From CAZMHJ01 sp046350635 (GTDB taxonomy: Bacteria > Patescibacteriota > Saccharimonadia > Saccharimonadales > CAIOMD01), in contig JAXLZY010000003.1 in assembly GCA_046350635.1 (NCBI GenBank), positions 62,001 to 126,000 of the forward strand: a stretch of 64,000 nt of DNA. Reading direction: 5' to 3'. Both the position numbers and the translations under genes were made by a program. Positions within the stretch are counted from its first letter, which is position 1. Every line of letters starts with the position of its first letter. The notes below the pieces were generated by a model. The model did no database searches. It was given only the letters and a program-made list of their open reading frames with translations, and was not told the origin of the DNA. This document shows positions 51,059 to 60,693 of the stretch, piece by piece.

Positions 51059-51595
51059 ACCCTGCCCACTCTTTAATTGTGCTGCTTCGTGAATCCTTTT
51101 GGTGTTTTCAGCTGGGGTAACCGGATCGAGATGCCGGTGCCATGTACAAGCTTTGTTTTCACAGAGATGGTCTAAATATAAACCATCTTCGATTGGCCCG
51201 CGCATAACAACAAATAACATACGGTGTGCTAAGGCATGTGTGCTGTCAATGTATTTTATCGCCATACGACCATACCTTGCACGCTTTGCACCTGCGCGTT
51301 TGCTGTCATCGGGATACGTATCAACACCATCTTTATAAACGGGGACCTCCCAACAGCCAGAAGCACTATTTATGCTTACCTTACCAAGCTGTCGCAAGGT
51401 CGGCAAAGGTTGATTTGGCGTTGCTTCGTTCGCCTCAACAAAAGCAAAGAGAGCATCTAACTCAAACGTAGATGTCTGAGTGCTGGGCAAATGTAGCCCT
51501 ACTGGTGCAATATAATCTTCGCCAACTACAGGTAGGCCTTCCGGATGTAAAAATGTTGGGTGTGATTCTTGGCGTACGCCAAACGGATAGCTCAT
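51044..51595 (-). CDS. HNH endonuclease-like protein
   Basis: Starting at ATG 51595 the 183-residue product ends in an HNH domain: AHRMLFVVMRG, LYLDHLCENKAC with CxxxxC-type cysteine and histidines, and WHRHLDPVTPAENTKR. These match the HNH_3 family (homing or phage-type nucleases). The ATG overlaps the TGA of the preceding gene (ATGA). Its end overlaps the ParB-like gene by 15 bp in convergent orientation. Confidence 0.8.
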   Translation of the reverse strand: MSYPFGVRQESHPTFLHPEGLPVVGEDYIAPVGLHLPSTQTSTFELDALFAFVEANEATPNQPLPTLRQLGKVSINSASGCWEVPVYKDGVDTYPDDSKRAGAKRARYGRMAIKYIDSTHALAHRMLFVVMRGPIEDGLYLDHLCENKACTWHRHLDPVTPAENTKRIHEAAQLKSGQGLLDL

Positions 51596-52149
51596 CCTCT
51601 TGCGCCACGTCCAAAAAAGGCATGCCGTACCATTGGACTTTCTGGGTTTGTTCTTACTTCTAGGCTGAGTGACACTGGCATTGAGCGTACCCATACAATA
51701 TATAAATGGCAATCTTCAGGGGGCCGATCAACTGCGGTATCAGCTGCGAACACGTGCTCACTCATGCCGGGTCGAGCACCATAAAGACCCTCGGCCTCGA
51801 TAACTTTCTGTACGTATTCAGCGAATTCGATCGTTGTCGTTGGGGATTCACTCCTCCCCGTTAAACTGTCTAGCCCGAAATGTACCAATACATTGTCAGT
51901 AAAATTTCTATCGTCGCGCGTTTGCAGTTTTAGCGCCAGCGGCACTCCACTTTCGTGCCATAAAATCTCTACCCGGTTATCTGTCTCGATTTCGCTATTA
52001 TGCTCGTATCCAATTTGGTTCCAGGATATAAATGTTGGTATTCCATCGTACTGTGAACGTTGCAGATCTTCGAAAAATCGACGGTACCTCAGATTGTCAC
52101 TATCTTGGTCTATTGTTCGGTAGGTTTCGTGGTAACCGTAAATCATCAA
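51592..52149 (-). CDS. Uncharacterised protein coupled to the HNH gene
   Basis: A 185-residue soluble protein with a mixed alpha/beta pattern (ETDNRVEILWHESG, VLVHFGLDSL, LYIVWVRSMP). No family recognised. Coupling with the HNH nuclease gene by an ATGA overlap suggests a joint mobile or defence-related function, but nothing proves it. Confidence 0.6.
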   Translation of the reverse strand: MMIYGYHETYRTIDQDSDNLRYRRFFEDLQRSQYDGIPTFISWNQIGYEHNSEIETDNRVEILWHESGVPLALKLQTRDDRNFTDNVLVHFGLDSLTGRSESPTTTIEFAEYVQKVIEAEGLYGARPGMSEHVFAADTAVDRPPEDCHLYIVWVRSMPVSLSLEVRTNPESPMVRHAFFGRGARG

Positions 52150-52186
52150 CTCATAATAATTGATGCAGAAATTCTAACCAAAAGCG

Positions 52187-52756
52187 TTAAAAGTCGATGC
52201 CACTATTTGCCAGAAACTTTTCGTCAAAGTGGTGTTTGATTTTTGTCATGTTTGTCGCGATGTCAACTTTTGGTAGGAGCTCTTTTGGAAAATTTCGGCC
52301 AGTGAGCCCAAGACTCGTTTTAGGGTTTCGGTCTTCTATTAGTTCCGCAAGCTGGGCTTCGGTAAGCAAGCCGTCGTGCACAGCGTTATTAATTTCATCG
52401 CAAATAACGATATCGTACGTGCCGCTGGTGGCTGCTTCGAACGCGACATCGTAGGTTTTTTTGGCCATTTCGTGATGCTGTTTGTCGCTAATGCCCTTGG
52501 CGCTTAATTCGCCTGCGTTGTAAAAGCCAGCCCCGCCCTTGTAGAACAATAGTTTCTCGCCAAAAGTTGGCTGAATTTGTTCGATAAATTTATGCTCGTT
52601 GACTTTCCAGTGCTTAATAAATTGGATATAAGCAACACTCCAGCCCGCGCCGAGTGCACGAATCATCAACCCAAGGCTGGCGCTGGTTTTACCTTTTCCC
52701 TCGCCGGTGTAAACCACCACGACACTATCTTTAGTTTTATAGTCTTCAAACGCCAT
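52187..52756 (-). CDS. CobO/BtuR-type cob(I)alamin adenosyltransferase
   Basis: The 189-residue protein has the Walker-like motif YTGEGKGKTSASLG and the GWSVAYIQFIKHW and DIVICDEINNAV (Walker B) segments that define the BtuR/CobO family, which adds the adenosyl group to corrinoids. The usual downstream loop is retained. No corrinoid genes are nearby, and CPR organisms rarely synthesise B12, so it may act on salvaged corrinoid or on another substrate. Confidence 0.88.
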   Translation of the reverse strand: MAFEDYKTKDSVVVVYTGEGKGKTSASLGLMIRALGAGWSVAYIQFIKHWKVNEHKFIEQIQPTFGEKLLFYKGGAGFYNAGELSAKGISDKQHHEMAKKTYDVAFEAATSGTYDIVICDEINNAVHDGLLTEAQLAELIEDRNPKTSLGLTGRNFPKELLPKVDIATNMTKIKHHFDEKFLANSGIDF

Positions 52757-52794
52757 AATTACTTAACCAGTATAAGTATTTTTTGTATCATAGT

Positions 52795-53571
52795 CTAGCT
52801 TTCTGCTTGGTTAGTGTCAGATTGCCGCTCGAACTTTGCTGCCGTCCGATTGTCGTCAAATATCATAAATCTGGTAAATCGTTCGAATGTTCGGGCGGCT
52901 ATAACTAGACCTTTATCAGTTGTTTGCATGGCGTCTTTTCGAACTGCTTGGGCAAGCTCAAGTAATTCGTCGCCCTCTTCAAATTCATCGGTAGCATCGT
53001 AAATAGCTTCTATTTTATCGCTAAAATCGCCTCCCCTGCTATCACCTTTCTCGCTCAAGAATTCTCTATAGTTTCGCTCAACGGTATCAGTTAAATCTTG
53101 CAACGGTGCTCGTTCTCCCTTGGTTTTAGCTAGTTGTTGTTCAAGCGCTTCTATGGTGGCAGGATTAATATTATCTAGCGTAAGGCCTTTTGTTTTTAAT
53201 TTCGACTTAAAACTTGTAAGGCGTGCACCCTTGACGTCTTCTGTAAGTAGGGCATTATATTCACTCAATAGTTTTTTTAGGCTCGAAATAAGTTGCGTGA
53301 GTTCATCAACCTCTTTCTTTTTTGGGATTAAATCAAGTGATTCATATAAAAGCATCATTACTTGTGCACCGGTCGTGTCGGAACTAACGTCGTTTTCACG
53401 CATTGAAGCTAAAAACTGCTTGCTCGTTGGAAATTCCGCACGGGCTTGTTGTCGCTCAACGAACGGGCCTTGCTGCTGTTCGGTTATTTCGAACACGCCA
53501 CGTGGAAACGGGATAACTCGAGCCGAACGCTCGTTATCGCTTTCTGGTGTCTGCGCTTCGCTAACTGTCAT
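52795..53571 (-). CDS. Coiled-coil cytoplasmic protein of unknown function
   Basis: Starting with ATG 53571 the 258-residue product is highly charged and helical; heptad-like stretches at about 80-160 (LTQLISSLKKLLSEYN, LEQQLAKTKG) predict a coiled coil. No enzyme motif. It is transcribed leftward alone, and the 53572-53795 region upstream contains a palindrome CTGTTATAACAG at 53711-53722 that may be an operator for the aquaporin gene. Confidence 0.6.
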   Translation of the reverse strand: MTVSEAQTPESDNERSARVIPFPRGVFEITEQQQGPFVERQQARAEFPTSKQFLASMRENDVSSDTTGAQVMMLLYESLDLIPKKKEVDELTQLISSLKKLLSEYNALLTEDVKGARLTSFKSKLKTKGLTLDNINPATIEALEQQLAKTKGERAPLQDLTDTVERNYREFLSEKGDSRGGDFSDKIEAIYDATDEFEEGDELLELAQAVRKDAMQTTDKGLVIAARTFERFTRFMIFDDNRTAAKFERQSDTNQAES

Positions 53572-53795
53572 TATACTTTGATTATCACATATATAGCGTT
53601 TGCAATGCAATATAAAACACCATATGTGGATATTTATTTCTTTAGTTGCAAGGGTGAAAAAGCTAGGTCTCAACAGATAACGCTTGTGCTTATAGCAAAG
53701 ATTATGACTCCTGTTATAACAGATTACCCCTTGATTTCTTTTATCTGATAACTCTTATCGTTAAGCCACAAGATTAAATAAGGAGGGTTCCTAAC

Positions 53796-54555
53796 ATGAA
53801 ACAGCGACATTGCTGCGCTGCTGGCTGAGGCTCTAGGTACATTTGTGCTTGTCTTGGTTGTTCTTAACGTAAGCCGATATGGTTTACCGTTCTTTACTGC
53901 AATGGCTGCAGGCTTGTCTGTAGCTGCATTTACGAGTGCATTTGCTCACCTATCGGGTGCAAACTTTAACCCAGCTTTTACGCTCGGTTTATTTAGCATT
54001 CGCAAACTATCATTTGTGCGCACCGTTGCATATTTGGTAGTACAAGCACTTGCCGCTGTTGGCGCATGGAAGTTATACGAATACCTAACAGAGCGCACCC
54101 TTAAGAACGCTACTACACCATTTGACTGGCGTATCTTTACTGCTGAAGCAATTGGTGCATTTGTATTTGCTATCGGCGCAACTGTAGCAGTTGTACATGA
54201 AAAACTAGAAGGCTGGCAAGCTGCCGCAACAGTTGGTGTATCACTATTCTTAGGTATCACCGTTGCTGGACTAGCATCTAACGGTATTATCAACCCTGCT
54301 GTAGCACTTGGTGTTCGCAGTTTTGACCTTAACTACTTCTTAGGCCCAGTGGTTGGCTTTGTCGTCGGTTCATTATTGGTTGCATATGTTTTATACCCAA
54401 TCTTCGGTAAAAAGACGAAGACTGCTGCTGCACCTGCAAAGGTTGTTGAAGCTCCAAAAGCTAGCGCACCTGCAAAGAGTGCTCCAGCTAAGAAGCCAGT
54501 AGCTAAAAAAGCTCCTGCCAAAAAGAAGCCAGTAGCTAAAAAAGCAAAAAAATAA
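53796..54555 (+). CDS. Aquaporin/MIP-family channel with an N-terminal frameshift
   Basis: The ribosome site aaggaggg and ATG 53796 begin MKQR, but the frame then needs one missing base near 53806 to continue as DIAALLAEALGTFVLV, the usual MIP start. The rest is intact: first half NPA motif in GANFNPAFTLG, second in IINPAVALGV, six helices, then a 50-residue lysine/alanine/proline tail with AKKP repeats. Aquaporins pass water or small solutes. In-frame starts within the continuous frame are only GTG/CTG, so an indel error or real frameshift is likely. Confidence 0.82.
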
Positions 54556-54572
54556 TCAATACATTTGATTAC

Positions 54573-54604
54573 AAAAAATCCGCCCCTTATCGGGCGGATT
54601 TTTT
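54573..54604 (+). terminator. Intrinsic terminator after the aquaporin gene
   Basis: A 13 bp stem (AAAAAATCCGCCC / GGGCGGATTTTTT), loop of six bases. It also overlaps the promoter region of the next gene, whose -10 box TATACT is at 54606-54611. Confidence 0.92.
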
Positions 54605-54618
54605 ATATACTGTAGCGT

Positions 54619-55161
54619 ATGGATGTGACGTTTATCACAGGTAATGAAGATAAAGCGAAGGCACTCGAACATTGGCTTGGGCACCCTATTGCAATTGAAC
54701 GACTTGAACTAGATGAAATCCAATCGGTAGACGTACGTAAGGTATCTCAGCATAAAGCAAAGCAGGCGTACGATATATTACAAAAGCCGGTGCTGGTCGA
54801 AGATGTCGGGCTGGCCTTTACGGCACTTAACGGGCTACCAGGCGCCTTGATTAAGTGGTTTGTAGATACGGCTGGTCTTGATACAACGGCAAAACTGCTT
54901 GATGGGTTTACTGACAAAAGTGCAACTGCTGTATGTGTATGGACATATTACGATGGCAAAAAGTTGCACGTTGTCGAAGGTTACCAAAAAGGCATAATTG
55001 CATCTGAGCCCCGTGGTAAAGGTGGTTATGGTTGGGATAAGATTTTTATTCCAGATGGTTCAAAAGTTACTCGTTCAGAAATGTCACCCAGTGAATACGA
55101 AGCATCATATACTGCAAGTAAAAACTTCCCTGCTATTCGCGATTTACTTCTTAGTTTATAG
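54619..55161 (+). CDS. rdgB: Non-canonical purine NTP pyrophosphatase (HAM1/RdgB)
   Basis: A 180-residue HAM1-like protein: FITGNEDKAKALEHWLG at the N-terminus, VLVEDVGLAFTALNGLPGALIKWF (acidic metal site) and GGYGWDKIFIPDG near the end. It removes dITP, XTP and related nucleotides. The ATG lies seven bases after TATACT at 54606-54611, so it appears leaderless. Confidence 0.9.
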   Translation: MDVTFITGNEDKAKALEHWLGHPIAIERLELDEIQSVDVRKVSQHKAKQAYDILQKPVLVEDVGLAFTALNGLPGALIKWFVDTAGLDTTAKLLDGFTDKSATAVCVWTYYDGKKLHVVEGYQKGIIASEPRGKGGYGWDKIFIPDGSKVTRSEMSPSEYEASYTASKNFPAIRDLLLSL

Positions 55162-55179
55162 TTCTAAAAATGTCAGCTT

Positions 55180-55638
55180 CTAGTTAACGAGATATTCTTT
55201 GCCAGGATTGAAGCCGTCAACTTTCAAATCAACAAGCGGTGTTGTATGTGCGATAACTGGAGCCGTGTCGTATGGTTCAATTGCTTGCGAAACACCCATT
55301 GTTGCATATTGTATTCTGATTGCATCATCTTGTTCATTTTTCGGTTGTATTGTTAGGGTTGCAGCGTCAGGGTCTACTGCTACTAGTGTACCTCTTGCGA
55401 TACGATTGCCGGCTAAGGTGTCAATTGTTACTCGTAAGCCACCAGCTGCAATTTGCTGACATAATTTACGATTTGCATCGACTTTTTGCTCAAGTACTTT
55501 TTTGTCATTGTCATCCATCGCATCGGGGTCATTAGATGATTCAAGCCAGGCATCAAGTATTTTTGCAGACGTATACGTACATTGATGCAAGACATTTGTA
55601 CCCCTGGATACTGATTTGGGTGTAAATTCAAAACTCAT
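55180..55638 (-). CDS. Small soluble protein of unknown function
   Basis: A 152-residue protein starting MSFEFTPKSV at ATG 55638, with a helical first half and a beta-rich second half (RGTLVAVDPDAATLTIQPKN). No family recognised. It lies between the HAM1 gene and the helicase-nuclease gene and is transcribed leftward after the latter. Confidence 0.6.
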   Translation of the reverse strand: MSFEFTPKSVSRGTNVLHQCTYTSAKILDAWLESSNDPDAMDDNDKKVLEQKVDANRKLCQQIAAGGLRVTIDTLAGNRIARGTLVAVDPDAATLTIQPKNEQDDAIRIQYATMGVSQAIEPYDTAPVIAHTTPLVDLKVDGFNPGKEYLVN

Positions 55639-55672
55639 AGAAAGTATATTATACACTAAATACTAATAATAA

Positions 55673-58600
55673 TCAATAACTTTGGTCTATTAGCCAGTCT
55701 TCGAACGCGATGATACCTTTTAGGTCGGCGCTAAATTGGCTGGTATCAGGTAAGTCTAACGTTATAATTCGCTTCCAAATAGCTTGTATAAGTTGTTTAG
55801 TGCGTTCAATATCTTCCGCTTGGTAATTAATTGCTAAATCATTAATTCTATCGTTATCGTCTGGTTCAACGAAAGTAAGTTGAGCTTCGGTAACAGTGTA
55901 GTTTTTAAAGCTGTGACTACTTTCTACTAAAAGTTTATAAAACAAAAGCTGCTGTTTGTATTTATGCATTTTTACATCGTTAGTCCAGCGAGCATGGCTT
56001 TTACCGGTTTTAAAGTCAACAATACGGATAGCCTTACTTTCGGCATCTATTAGCAGCTGATCTAACTTACCGCTTAAATGGGCCTCGCCAACAAAACTAC
56101 CTTCGTGTTTAAAATCGTATTCACTTTGCGCTTCTGGTATAAAGTTGTGCCACCATTGTGGCAAAAAGGCTGCCAGTGCTTGTTCACCGCGCACTTTTTG
56201 ACGATTAAAATCGTTATCACTCAGCCGTTTGGCTTTTAATTTTTCAATAAATATTGCAGTTGTTAGGTCGATATCGGGCAATTCACCTTCTTTGCGTAAA
56301 TGGTATTGCAATGCTTCGAGTGTTTCGTGAATGGCGTTACCATATTGGCCATCGGCCGTAGGCGCTTTTGGGAACCTGAGCACTGTATTCATAAAGAATG
56401 CGTCGGGCCCACCATATACTAAATCGGTAAACGTATTTAAGTGCGTAGCGCTGAGCTGGAACGTTTCGAGTCGTGGCAACACTAAATCGCGCAAGTTTGC
56501 CTTATGGCTTCCTTCGGCATGGCGGGTTGTCCAGTAATGCTCGAGCGCTTCAATGGCAGGAGCGTCTGAGTCACTTTGAATAACGTTTTGATGATGGCTC
56601 GGTAATGCTCGAGCAATGCCATCAGATTCGTTCAAAAATTCGAGTGGTTCGGTTGATTTACCTGCATAGTTTTGGTCGTAGCCAACCAAGTACAAGCTTT
56701 GTTTTGCGCGGGTTATAGCAACATAAAATAGTCGTTTCTTTTCGTCTTTGCTACTACCTGCTCTGCGAATAATTTGTAAATTTGGTGGCAAGCTAATTGT
56801 GCTCGATTTATCACGAGCTTTCATCCCCCAGGCATCATCTTGCGTTGCAAGCACGAACACAGCGTCAAACTCGAGCCCTTTAGAGCCGTATGCTGTCATT
56901 AATTGAACCGCATGCGTACTTGAATGGTATGGGCTGGTGTTAAGCAATTTTTCGCCCGCATTCCGATAATCGGCGACAAAATCGAGTAAATCTTGAAGCT
57001 GTAATGGGCGATTTTCGCCCCTCCTATATTCACGCAGATGTTGTCGTAATACGGTAAGATTGCTTAAAACAGATGTAAAACTATCTGGCTCGTTGGCTCG
57101 TTCTTTTGGTCCAAAGTAGAATTCATAATACGGCGACAAATAGTCTTTTAGATCTGGCTCGTTTAACTCAACTGGCGTAACGCCAACAATATAGTCGAGC
57201 ATAGTTTCGAGTGTTTCGGTAGTGACTATCTGTGATAGGCGTGTAAAGAACAGCATAATCGGCTTAAACTGCTCGCTGTGCATCATAAGTGCCTGCCAAT
57301 GGGTTTCACCTTCTTTTGCGTAATAGTTTTCGCTTGCCTGCCAACTTAATTGCCAAATTGCGCTGGTTGGTAATTGCCAAAAATCGGCACTTAGTACACT
57401 CGGCCACATACTGTCGGCAAGTGATTGATTGTTATCGGCTAGCGCGAGTATGAGTTCTGCCATGGTTAATAACTCGGCGACATGGTAATCATCGAGTACG
57501 TTTTCACGCTTGTCGTAACGCACTGCGATTTGTTTAGCTTGTAAGTACGGAACGAGCGGTTCAAGATACTTATGCCGTGGTGCTAGTATTGCTATTTCTT
57601 CTGGCCGCGTTCCCTGTTTAATGAGCCTCTCGGTTTCGCGCGCTACAAAATCATACTGAGCTATATCGCTTTTAAGCTGCGTGCGGACAATATGCGCCTT
57701 TTTAATAGTTTCATTCTTCGCATGTAATTGTTCTTTGTTACCACCTAAAACATCACCTAGCCGCTCTTCTATTTGGCTGGCAATAGCATGAGCAGATTCT
57801 AGTATGTCAGCATGCGAGCGGTAATTGTCGGTCAATGCTATTATCTGCACATCTTTATACATGTTGGTAAAGCGGACCATGTTTGTGAGCTCGGCACCTT
57901 GGAAACTATAAATCGCTTGATCATCATCGCCGACAGCCAGAACATTTGCTTGGCCATTCAGTACGGGGTTGTTGGTTAGTAGTTCAACTAATCGTAACTG
58001 TGCGAGGTTAGTATCTTGGAACTCGTCCAGCATTACATATTGATATTGTTCGTGCAATGTAAACCTTAAATCGTCATTTTGTTCGAGCCCATGGATTGCC
58101 CTCGTTATCATATCGTCGTAATCAAACAACTTTTGGGCTTTTAGGGCTTGTAAATATTGTTCGTAAACATCGGCTGCGCCAAATAGTTTTTTCACTTCAC
58201 GCGCACCACCAAGAACCCATTTATTGTCTATGTTTTTAACAAGCCATTTGTTTTTCCATACTGTAATTGAATTTGTTTTACCTGTTTCATCAAAAGCTCC
58301 GAGTGCTTCTGCCAAATCTGTTATGCAAATATTTGCGAGTGGTTGGATATTACTTGCAAGTAGCGACGTACTAGCTAGTTTATTAAATGGAGCTAAAAGT
58401 GCGGCAAAATGACTAACGACATCTTTATTTATACGAGCAAATTCAGGAATAGTTCCTAGCACAATATCAGATGCCTTAGTAATAAATGCTTGGTTATTAG
58501 TAGCAATATTGCGTACATCTTGGGGTGATAACAGCGCGCGCTTAAATTCACTGATAAGGCCAAGACTGTCTTTTAAATACACTTCTGCTCGCCACAATGG

Positions 58601-59001
58601 ATTGCTCGCTGGTAAGGTTGCAAATATATTTTGCAAAATTGCATCTTGCCCGAGCGCATCTACAGCTTGCTCTGCCCCGAATTCATTAAAGTATTCGTTA
58701 TAGGTACGTATAATGTCGCTGCCAAAGCCATGGTATGTGCTTATGCGAATATCGTATGCGCTTTGGCCAATAAGTTTGGTCAGTCGTTCACGCATATTGC
58801 GCGCGCCAACTTCGGTATAGGTTAAACACAAAATATTTTGTGGCGCAACATCTGTTTTTTGCAATATATTGGCGGCGAGAGTGCTAAAAGTTGCGTTTTG
58901 CCTGTGCCAGGCCCAGCCACAACTAACACGAGGCCATCAATAGTATCGACTGCCTGTTTTTGCGCACTATTTAGCTGTTTGTAGCCTTCGGCAAATATCA
59001 T
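55673..59001 (-). CDS. UvrD/PcrA-type helicase with RecB-like nuclease, one frameshift
   Basis: Starting at ATG 59001, the first 40 residues (with Walker A GPGTGKTQ) run into the main 1063-residue frame only after a one-base shift near 58883. The main frame shows the UvrD helicase: CLTYTEVGARNMRERL (motif Ia), LDEFQDTN (II), VGDDDQAIYSFQGAE (III), MTAYGSKGLEFDAVFV (V) and FYVAITRAKQ (VI), then a C-terminal PD-(D/E)XK nuclease with IRIVDFKTGKS near residue 970. AddA/RecB-like architecture suggests DNA break processing. The shift probably is a base-call error, because everything else is conserved. Confidence 0.86.
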
Positions 59002-59038
59002 GGTTCTATTGTATAAACCCGTGGCTTTTACACTGTTG

Positions 59039-59644
59039 TTACTTTTGCGAAACAGTGTAGCTAACGGTAACCTTGTTATTGCTGCTGCTATCTGGTTTAG
59101 CGACTGATAAAATCACACCATACGTGCTGTTGTCATACGAAAAGAGTGCGGCTCCGTTTGACTCATAGCTTGAGTTGCTTGTCCAGCCACTGTATAGCTT
59201 TGGAATTTCGGCCACAACTTTGTCATAAGAATCAGACGTACTTGTAGCTAAATGCCAAGCAGTTTTACCGTCGTTAGAGGCTTTATATGAACCAGTCACA
59301 CTATAGGGTGTATACAGTGGTACGCTACTTGGCCAGTCAGTTGGTAATTTTTGAGAAGAGCTGTAGGTGGAACCATCAGCAGTTTTGACTGTCACATCTT
59401 TACCGTTACTATCAACGGAAACTTTACCACCAGTTGCGGTGCTAATTATGCCACTAGCTGTTTTGTCGGCCAACTTGTTCTTTGCCATTGAAAGGCCAAA
59501 ACCAGCCAATAGCAAAACAGCAACACCAACGACACCAATAATAATAAAGAGTGTTTTGTTGCTTGTGCTCTTTTTGGGTGTTGTTTTTGTGGTTTGTTCA
59601 GGAGTTTTAGGTGTTTGTTCTTCGGTATTTTGTACCTCTGCCAT
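59039..59644 (-). CDS. Membrane-anchored extracytoplasmic protein of unknown function
   Basis: A 201-residue protein: a Thr/Lys-rich cytoplasmic N-terminus (residues 1-28), one membrane helix (29-52) and an extracytoplasmic, serine-rich domain with TDWPSSVPLYTPYSVTG. The external domain resembles other single-helix proteins of this window (16570-17745). Upstream ribosome site gaggttatc. Function unknown. Confidence 0.7.
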   Translation of the reverse strand: MAEVQNTEEQTPKTPEQTTKTTPKKSTSNKTLFIIIGVVGVAVLLLAGFGLSMAKNKLADKTASGIISTATGGKVSVDSNGKDVTVKTADGSTYSSSQKLPTDWPSSVPLYTPYSVTGSYKASNDGKTAWHLATSTSDSYDKVVAEIPKLYSGWTSNSSYESNGAALFSYDNSTYGVILSVAKPDSSSNNKVTVSYTVSQK

Positions 59645-59706
59645 GATAACCTCCTATTTTTATAGATTCATCATGCTCTTATGAAGCACATTTTGCAATG
59701 TAGGGG

Positions 59707-60306
59707 CTAGTAAATAATTTGTGTATTAGGGAGTTCTGTTTTGAGCTTATTAATTGTCGTCTGCGAAACAGTATTGCCGCTAAGATTAAGAACCTTTAAC
59801 GCTTTAGCGTTCCCAAGTTCGTTCGGCAAGGTTGTAAGCCTGTTATTTGCTAGATTAAGCGTTTCGAGCTTAGATAGCTGCCCTATCTCTGCCGGTAGGC
59901 CCGTCATGTAGTTATTGCTGGCATCGATTTCTACCAAGCCTGTCATCAATCGTATCTCGGCAATAAGACTTCCATCTAACCTATTATCGTTCAACTTTAG
60001 TACGGTAAGCTTTGTCATTCGCCCCATTTCTGATGGTAGGGTTGAAATCTCGTTCTTTGAAAGAATTAACGCCGTTGCGTTTGTCTGATTGTAAATATCA
60101 GGCCCAACTTTAGTGAGTCCTTTATTACTGTAATTGAGTACTTTACCACTGGTTTGTGCGGCGCCGTTGTCACTCGTTGATCCTTGGTTGTCAGTGCTAT
60201 TCGATGAAGTTGATGTGTTTGAGTTTTTATTGCCTATTTTCACACCAACAAATACCAGGCCTGTTGCTGCGATGATAATAACGATTACTATAAGTAGCTT
60301 CTTCAT
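59707..60306 (-). CDS. Leucine-rich repeat surface protein
   Basis: A 199-residue protein with an N-terminal membrane helix (about 3-22), a Ser/Asn/Thr-rich linker and five leucine-rich repeats (about 65-185) of the type LxxLxLxxNxLxxLPxxxG, such as LTVLKLNDNRLD and LETLNLANNRLTTLP. LRR domains bind proteins; on the surface of an episymbiont this could mediate host contact, an inference. It precedes the tRNA-Gln terminator. Confidence 0.85.
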   Translation of the reverse strand: MKKLLIVIVIIIAATGLVFVGVKIGNKNSNTSTSSNSTDNQGSTSDNGAAQTSGKVLNYSNKGLTKVGPDIYNQTNATALILSKNEISTLPSEMGRMTKLTVLKLNDNRLDGSLIAEIRLMTGLVEIDASNNYMTGLPAEIGQLSKLETLNLANNRLTTLPNELGNAKALKVLNLSGNTVSQTTINKLKTELPNTQIIY

Positions 60307-60345
60307 ACCCTAATAGTAGCACCGTTTAGCAAGTTTATAGCCAAA

Positions 60346-60375
60346 TAAAAAACCGGGCATAAAACCCGGTTCTTT
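60346..60375 (-). terminator. Terminator of tRNA-Gln
   Basis: AACCGGG (60351-60357) and CCCGGTT (60365-60371) form a stem followed leftward by a T-run; a longer outer repeat (AGCCAAATAAA / TTTATTTGGCT) includes the tRNA end. Confidence 0.85.
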
Positions 60376-60378
60376 ATT

Positions 60379-60453
60379 TGGCTAGGGTGGAGGGATTCGA
60401 ACCCCCGAATGCTAGGACCAAAACCTAGTGCCTTACCACTTGGCGACACCCTA
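60379..60453 (-). tRNA. tRNA-Gln(UUG)
   Basis: Acceptor TAGGGTG pairs with CACCCTA; the anticodon stem CTAGG/CCTAG encloses TTTTGGT with anticodon TTG. The T-arm is GGGGGTTCGAATCCCTC. CCA is encoded at the 3' end (60381-60379). Confidence 0.92.
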
Positions 60454-60624
60454 AAATCTGGTGAAAATTGTTAGTTTTATGTCTTCGCGGACATGCTATA
60501 TCGTGCACAAGTGCCTTGGCAAGCTTCGCCTGCCCACAGAACTTTCATGTATACAACCAGTTGTATCCTGAAAGGTTCTCTTGCAATCTGCCGCTGGCAG
60601 ATTTCACACTTGGCGACACCCTAA
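60437..60624. repeat. 18 bp repeat of the tRNA-Gln 5' end with structured spacer
   Basis: CACTTGGCGACACCCTAA occurs at 60437-60454 (the 5' end of tRNA-Gln on the minus strand) and again at 60607-60624. The 152 bp between contain strong inverted repeats: an ATACAAC/GTTGTAT hairpin extended by GAACTTTCA/TGAAAGGTTC, and TCTGCC-GCT-GGCAGA. Confidence 0.65.
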
Positions 60625-60693
60625 TAAGCTACAGAATTATACCGTTTTTGGGTCATTTCGCCAAGTACCGATACGGAGTGCTACAATTACCAA

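Noticed and set aside
58878..58890. Second CIRCE half-site (GAGTGCTAA) inside the helicase gene
   Set aside because: No matching left arm at nine-base spacing; chance within coding sequence.
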